The notes under the pieces: generated by a model
Seen by the model: the letters and a program-made list of their open reading frames with translations, nothing else
Told to the model about the DNA's origin: nothing
Databases searched by the model: none
In this document: in pieces, positions 62,889 through 64,000 of the stretch
Numbering within the stretch: the first letter of the stretch is position 1
How the letters are laid out: each line of letters begins with the position of its first letter
Position numbers and translations under genes: made by a program
Assembly (NCBI RefSeq): GCF_001685355.1
Contig: NZ_CP016438.1
Span: forward strand, 3,782,001-3,846,000
Direction of reading: 5' to 3'
Origin: Streptomyces lincolnensis
GTDB taxonomy: Bacteria; Actinomycetota; Actinomycetes; Streptomycetales; Streptomycetaceae
Length of the DNA: 64,000 bases

Positions 62889-63875
62889 ATGCCGCAGACC
62901 GAGACACCAGGCATCGAGGCGGCCCCGCGAATTCGGCTGCGCTGGTGGACCGAGCTGCCGCTGATCCTCCTGGTCTACGCCTGCTACTCGGCCGGCCGCC
63001 TGCTGGCCCGGGGTGACGTCACCACCGCCGTCGACCACGGCCTGGCGATCCTGCGCGTCGAGAAGTTCCTGTTCCTCAACGCGGAGCACCCGCTCAACCG
63101 GCTCTTCACCCGGGAGGCGTGGCTCGGCGTCCCGGCCGACTTCTGGTACGCCTCGCTGCACTACGTGGTCACGCCCGCCGTCCTGATCTGGCTGTTCCGG
63201 TCGCACGCCGTGCGCTACCGGGCGGCCCGCACCTGGCTGATGACGTCCACCTTCATCGGCCTGGTCGGCTTCACCCTGCTCCCGACCTGTCCGCCGCGCC
63301 TGCTCTCGGCGAGCCACGGCTTCGTGGACACGATGGCCCAGTACAGCTCGTACGGCTGGTGGGGAGGCGAGGCCAGCGCCCCGCGGGGTCTCGGCGGTAT
63401 GACGAACCAGTACGCGGCGATGCCGAGCCTGCACGTGGGCTGGGCGCTGTGGTGCGGTGTGATCCTGTGGAAGTACGGGCGGTCGCCGCTGACGAAGACC
63501 GCGGCGGTCCTCTACCCGCTGATCACCACGATCGTGGTGATGGGCACCGCGAACCACTACTTCCTCGACGCGGTCGCGGGCGCGGCCGTGATGGGTGTCG
63601 GCCTGCTGCTCACGCCGTACGTCACGCGGACCGCGCAGCGGGCCGGGGCGCGGCTGCGGGCCCGGGTCGCGGGCCTCACGGGGGGCTCGCCCGGCGCGAC
63701 CGCTCCGGTCCCGGTGGGCTCTCACGGCGCAACCGCCTCAATTGTCAGTGGCGGATGCCAGACTTCCGCGGGTGAGCACTTTCCACGGCAGCGCGAGTCA
63801 CGGTTCCCCGACGGGGCCGAGCCCAGTGCCTCCCCCGCGGAAGCGGGAGACGGCGCTCCGGCACCGGCTCGCTGA
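62889..63875 (+). CDS. PAP2-superfamily membrane phosphatase/phosphotransferase (Aur1/Ipt1-like)
   Basis: A 328-residue protein with about six membrane helices and PAP2 motifs PSLHVGWALW (C2) and ANHYFLDAVAG (C3). The first motif is replaced by LLPTCPPRLL, as in the inositolphosphotransferase-like Aur1/Ipt1 branch. A lipid-linked phosphoester substrate is expected. The last 65 residues (after TRTAQRAGARLRARVAGL) look like unstructured readthrough and overlap the next gene by 104 nt. GGGGAGG lies about 9 nt before the ATG; the frame extends upstream without family sequence. Confidence 0.8.
   Translation: MPQTETPGIEAAPRIRLRWWTELPLILLVYACYSAGRLLARGDVTTAVDHGLAILRVEKFLFLNAEHPLNRLFTREAWLGVPADFWYASLHYVVTPAVLIWLFRSHAVRYRAARTWLMTSTFIGLVGFTLLPTCPPRLLSASHGFVDTMAQYSSYGWWGGEASAPRGLGGMTNQYAAMPSLHVGWALWCGVILWKYGRSPLTKTAAVLYPLITTIVVMGTANHYFLDAVAGAAVMGVGLLLTPYVTRTAQRAGARLRARVAGLTGGSPGATAPVPVGSHGATASIVSGGCQTSAGEHFPRQRESRFPDGAEPSASPAEAGDGAPAPAR
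63742..63764 (+). promoter_or_regulatory. PafBC-type DNA-damage promoter (RecA-NDp motif)
   Basis: TTGTCAGTG is followed by 8 nt and CAGACT, matching the actinobacterial LexA-independent damage promoter TTGTCRGTG-N8-TANNNT at all nine upstream positions. The GTG start follows 7 nt after the hexamer. The promoter lies inside the 3' end of the PAP2 gene. Confidence 0.75.
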
Positions 63876-64000
63876 GCTGCGCGGCCCCGACGTCCCTGCC
63901 AAGGCGCTGGACGCGCGTGCCCTGGCGGCACTCGCCGCCAACCCCGGGTGCGAGCGGCGCGCGATCCTCGACGGCGCCGGGGTGAACAAGACGACGCTGG
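63772..64000 (+). CDS. 5' part of a probable DNA-damage-inducible protein, truncated by the window
   Basis: Only the first 76 residues are visible: a Ser/Pro/Gly-rich start (STFHGSASHGSPTG), a basic helix (PPPRKRETALRHRLAELRG), and a segment (LDARALAALAANPGCERRAILDGAGVNKTTL) reminiscent of the N-terminus of actinobacterial RecB-like nuclease proteins. I hold that similarity from memory with low certainty. The GTG start sits 7 nt behind a PafBC-type promoter, so the mRNA is leaderless and damage-inducible in prediction. It overlaps the PAP2 gene in another frame. Confidence 0.55.
   Translation, partial: MSTFHGSASHGSPTGPSPVPPPRKRETALRHRLAELRGPDVPAKALDARALAALAANPGCERRAILDGAGVNKTTL

Overview
The window is a high-GC chromosomal segment of a Streptomyces species. 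The evidence is a strong G/C bias at third codon positions, many GTG and TTG starts, twin-arginine and lipobox export signals, and gene neighbourhoods known from S. coelicolor. These include the desferrioxamine operon desEF/desABCD, adpA with its single TTA codon, orn, the cellobiose locus cebR-cebEFG-bglC, and the short-chain acyl-CoA locus accR / accD1-accA1-hmgL-acdH. I cannot name the species. No phage, insertion sequence, CRISPR array or biosynthetic megasynthase was found.

Layout. 0-11.5 kb: mostly secreted or membrane proteins (S37 tripeptidyl aminopeptidase, a small Cys-rich secreted protein, a fused ABC exporter, a phytase-like esterase, a beta-lactamase-fold hydrolase, a Gly-rich GT39 membrane glycosyltransferase, a secreted endonuclease I). 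11.5-17.3 kb: an amine or guanidine catabolism unit (sodium-solute symporter, ureohydrolase, TPP enzyme) divergent from a PucR-type regulator. 18.1-26.7 kb: acyl-CoA metabolism, with a thioesterase, an acyl-CoA dehydrogenase, the TetR repressor AccR, and the divergent carboxylase, HMG-CoA lyase and AcdH operon. 26.7-31.7 kb: an accessory segment with a LuxR-type HTH protein, a broken gene, a large peptidoglycan-binding/DUF1906 protein, a membrane protein and a Tat-exported protein. The last resembles M15 peptidases but lacks their metal ligands.

31.8-39.1 kb: desferrioxamine uptake and biosynthesis, with DmdR/IdeR-type iron boxes before desE and desA. 39.2-44.1 kb: a DUF4429 protein, a Tat-exported metallophosphatase and a second glmS. 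44.1-48.5 kb: a YaaH-like membrane protein, a universal stress protein, adpA and orn. 48.6 kb: tRNA-His(GUG). 49.9-56.2 kb: cellobiose/cellotriose uptake and hydrolysis under CebR, with two CebR boxes, one of which overlaps the ribosome binding site and start codon of bglC. 56.2-64 kb: a two-component system, a spermidine-synthase-like protein, an NsdA-like regulator, a histidine phosphatase, a PAP2 enzyme, and the start of a gene with a PafBC-type DNA-damage promoter.

Points of most interest. First, the 27-31.7 kb cell-wall-themed cassette, with two pseudo-M15 genes of which one is decayed. Second, a possible 2-ketoarginine decarboxylase/guanidinobutyrase route with a shared promoter element. 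Third, the DNA-damage promoter at the right edge. Fourth, two DnaA-box-like sites in a promoter region. Fifth, a recurrent leaderless architecture in which a -10-like hexamer sits 6-8 nt before the start codon.
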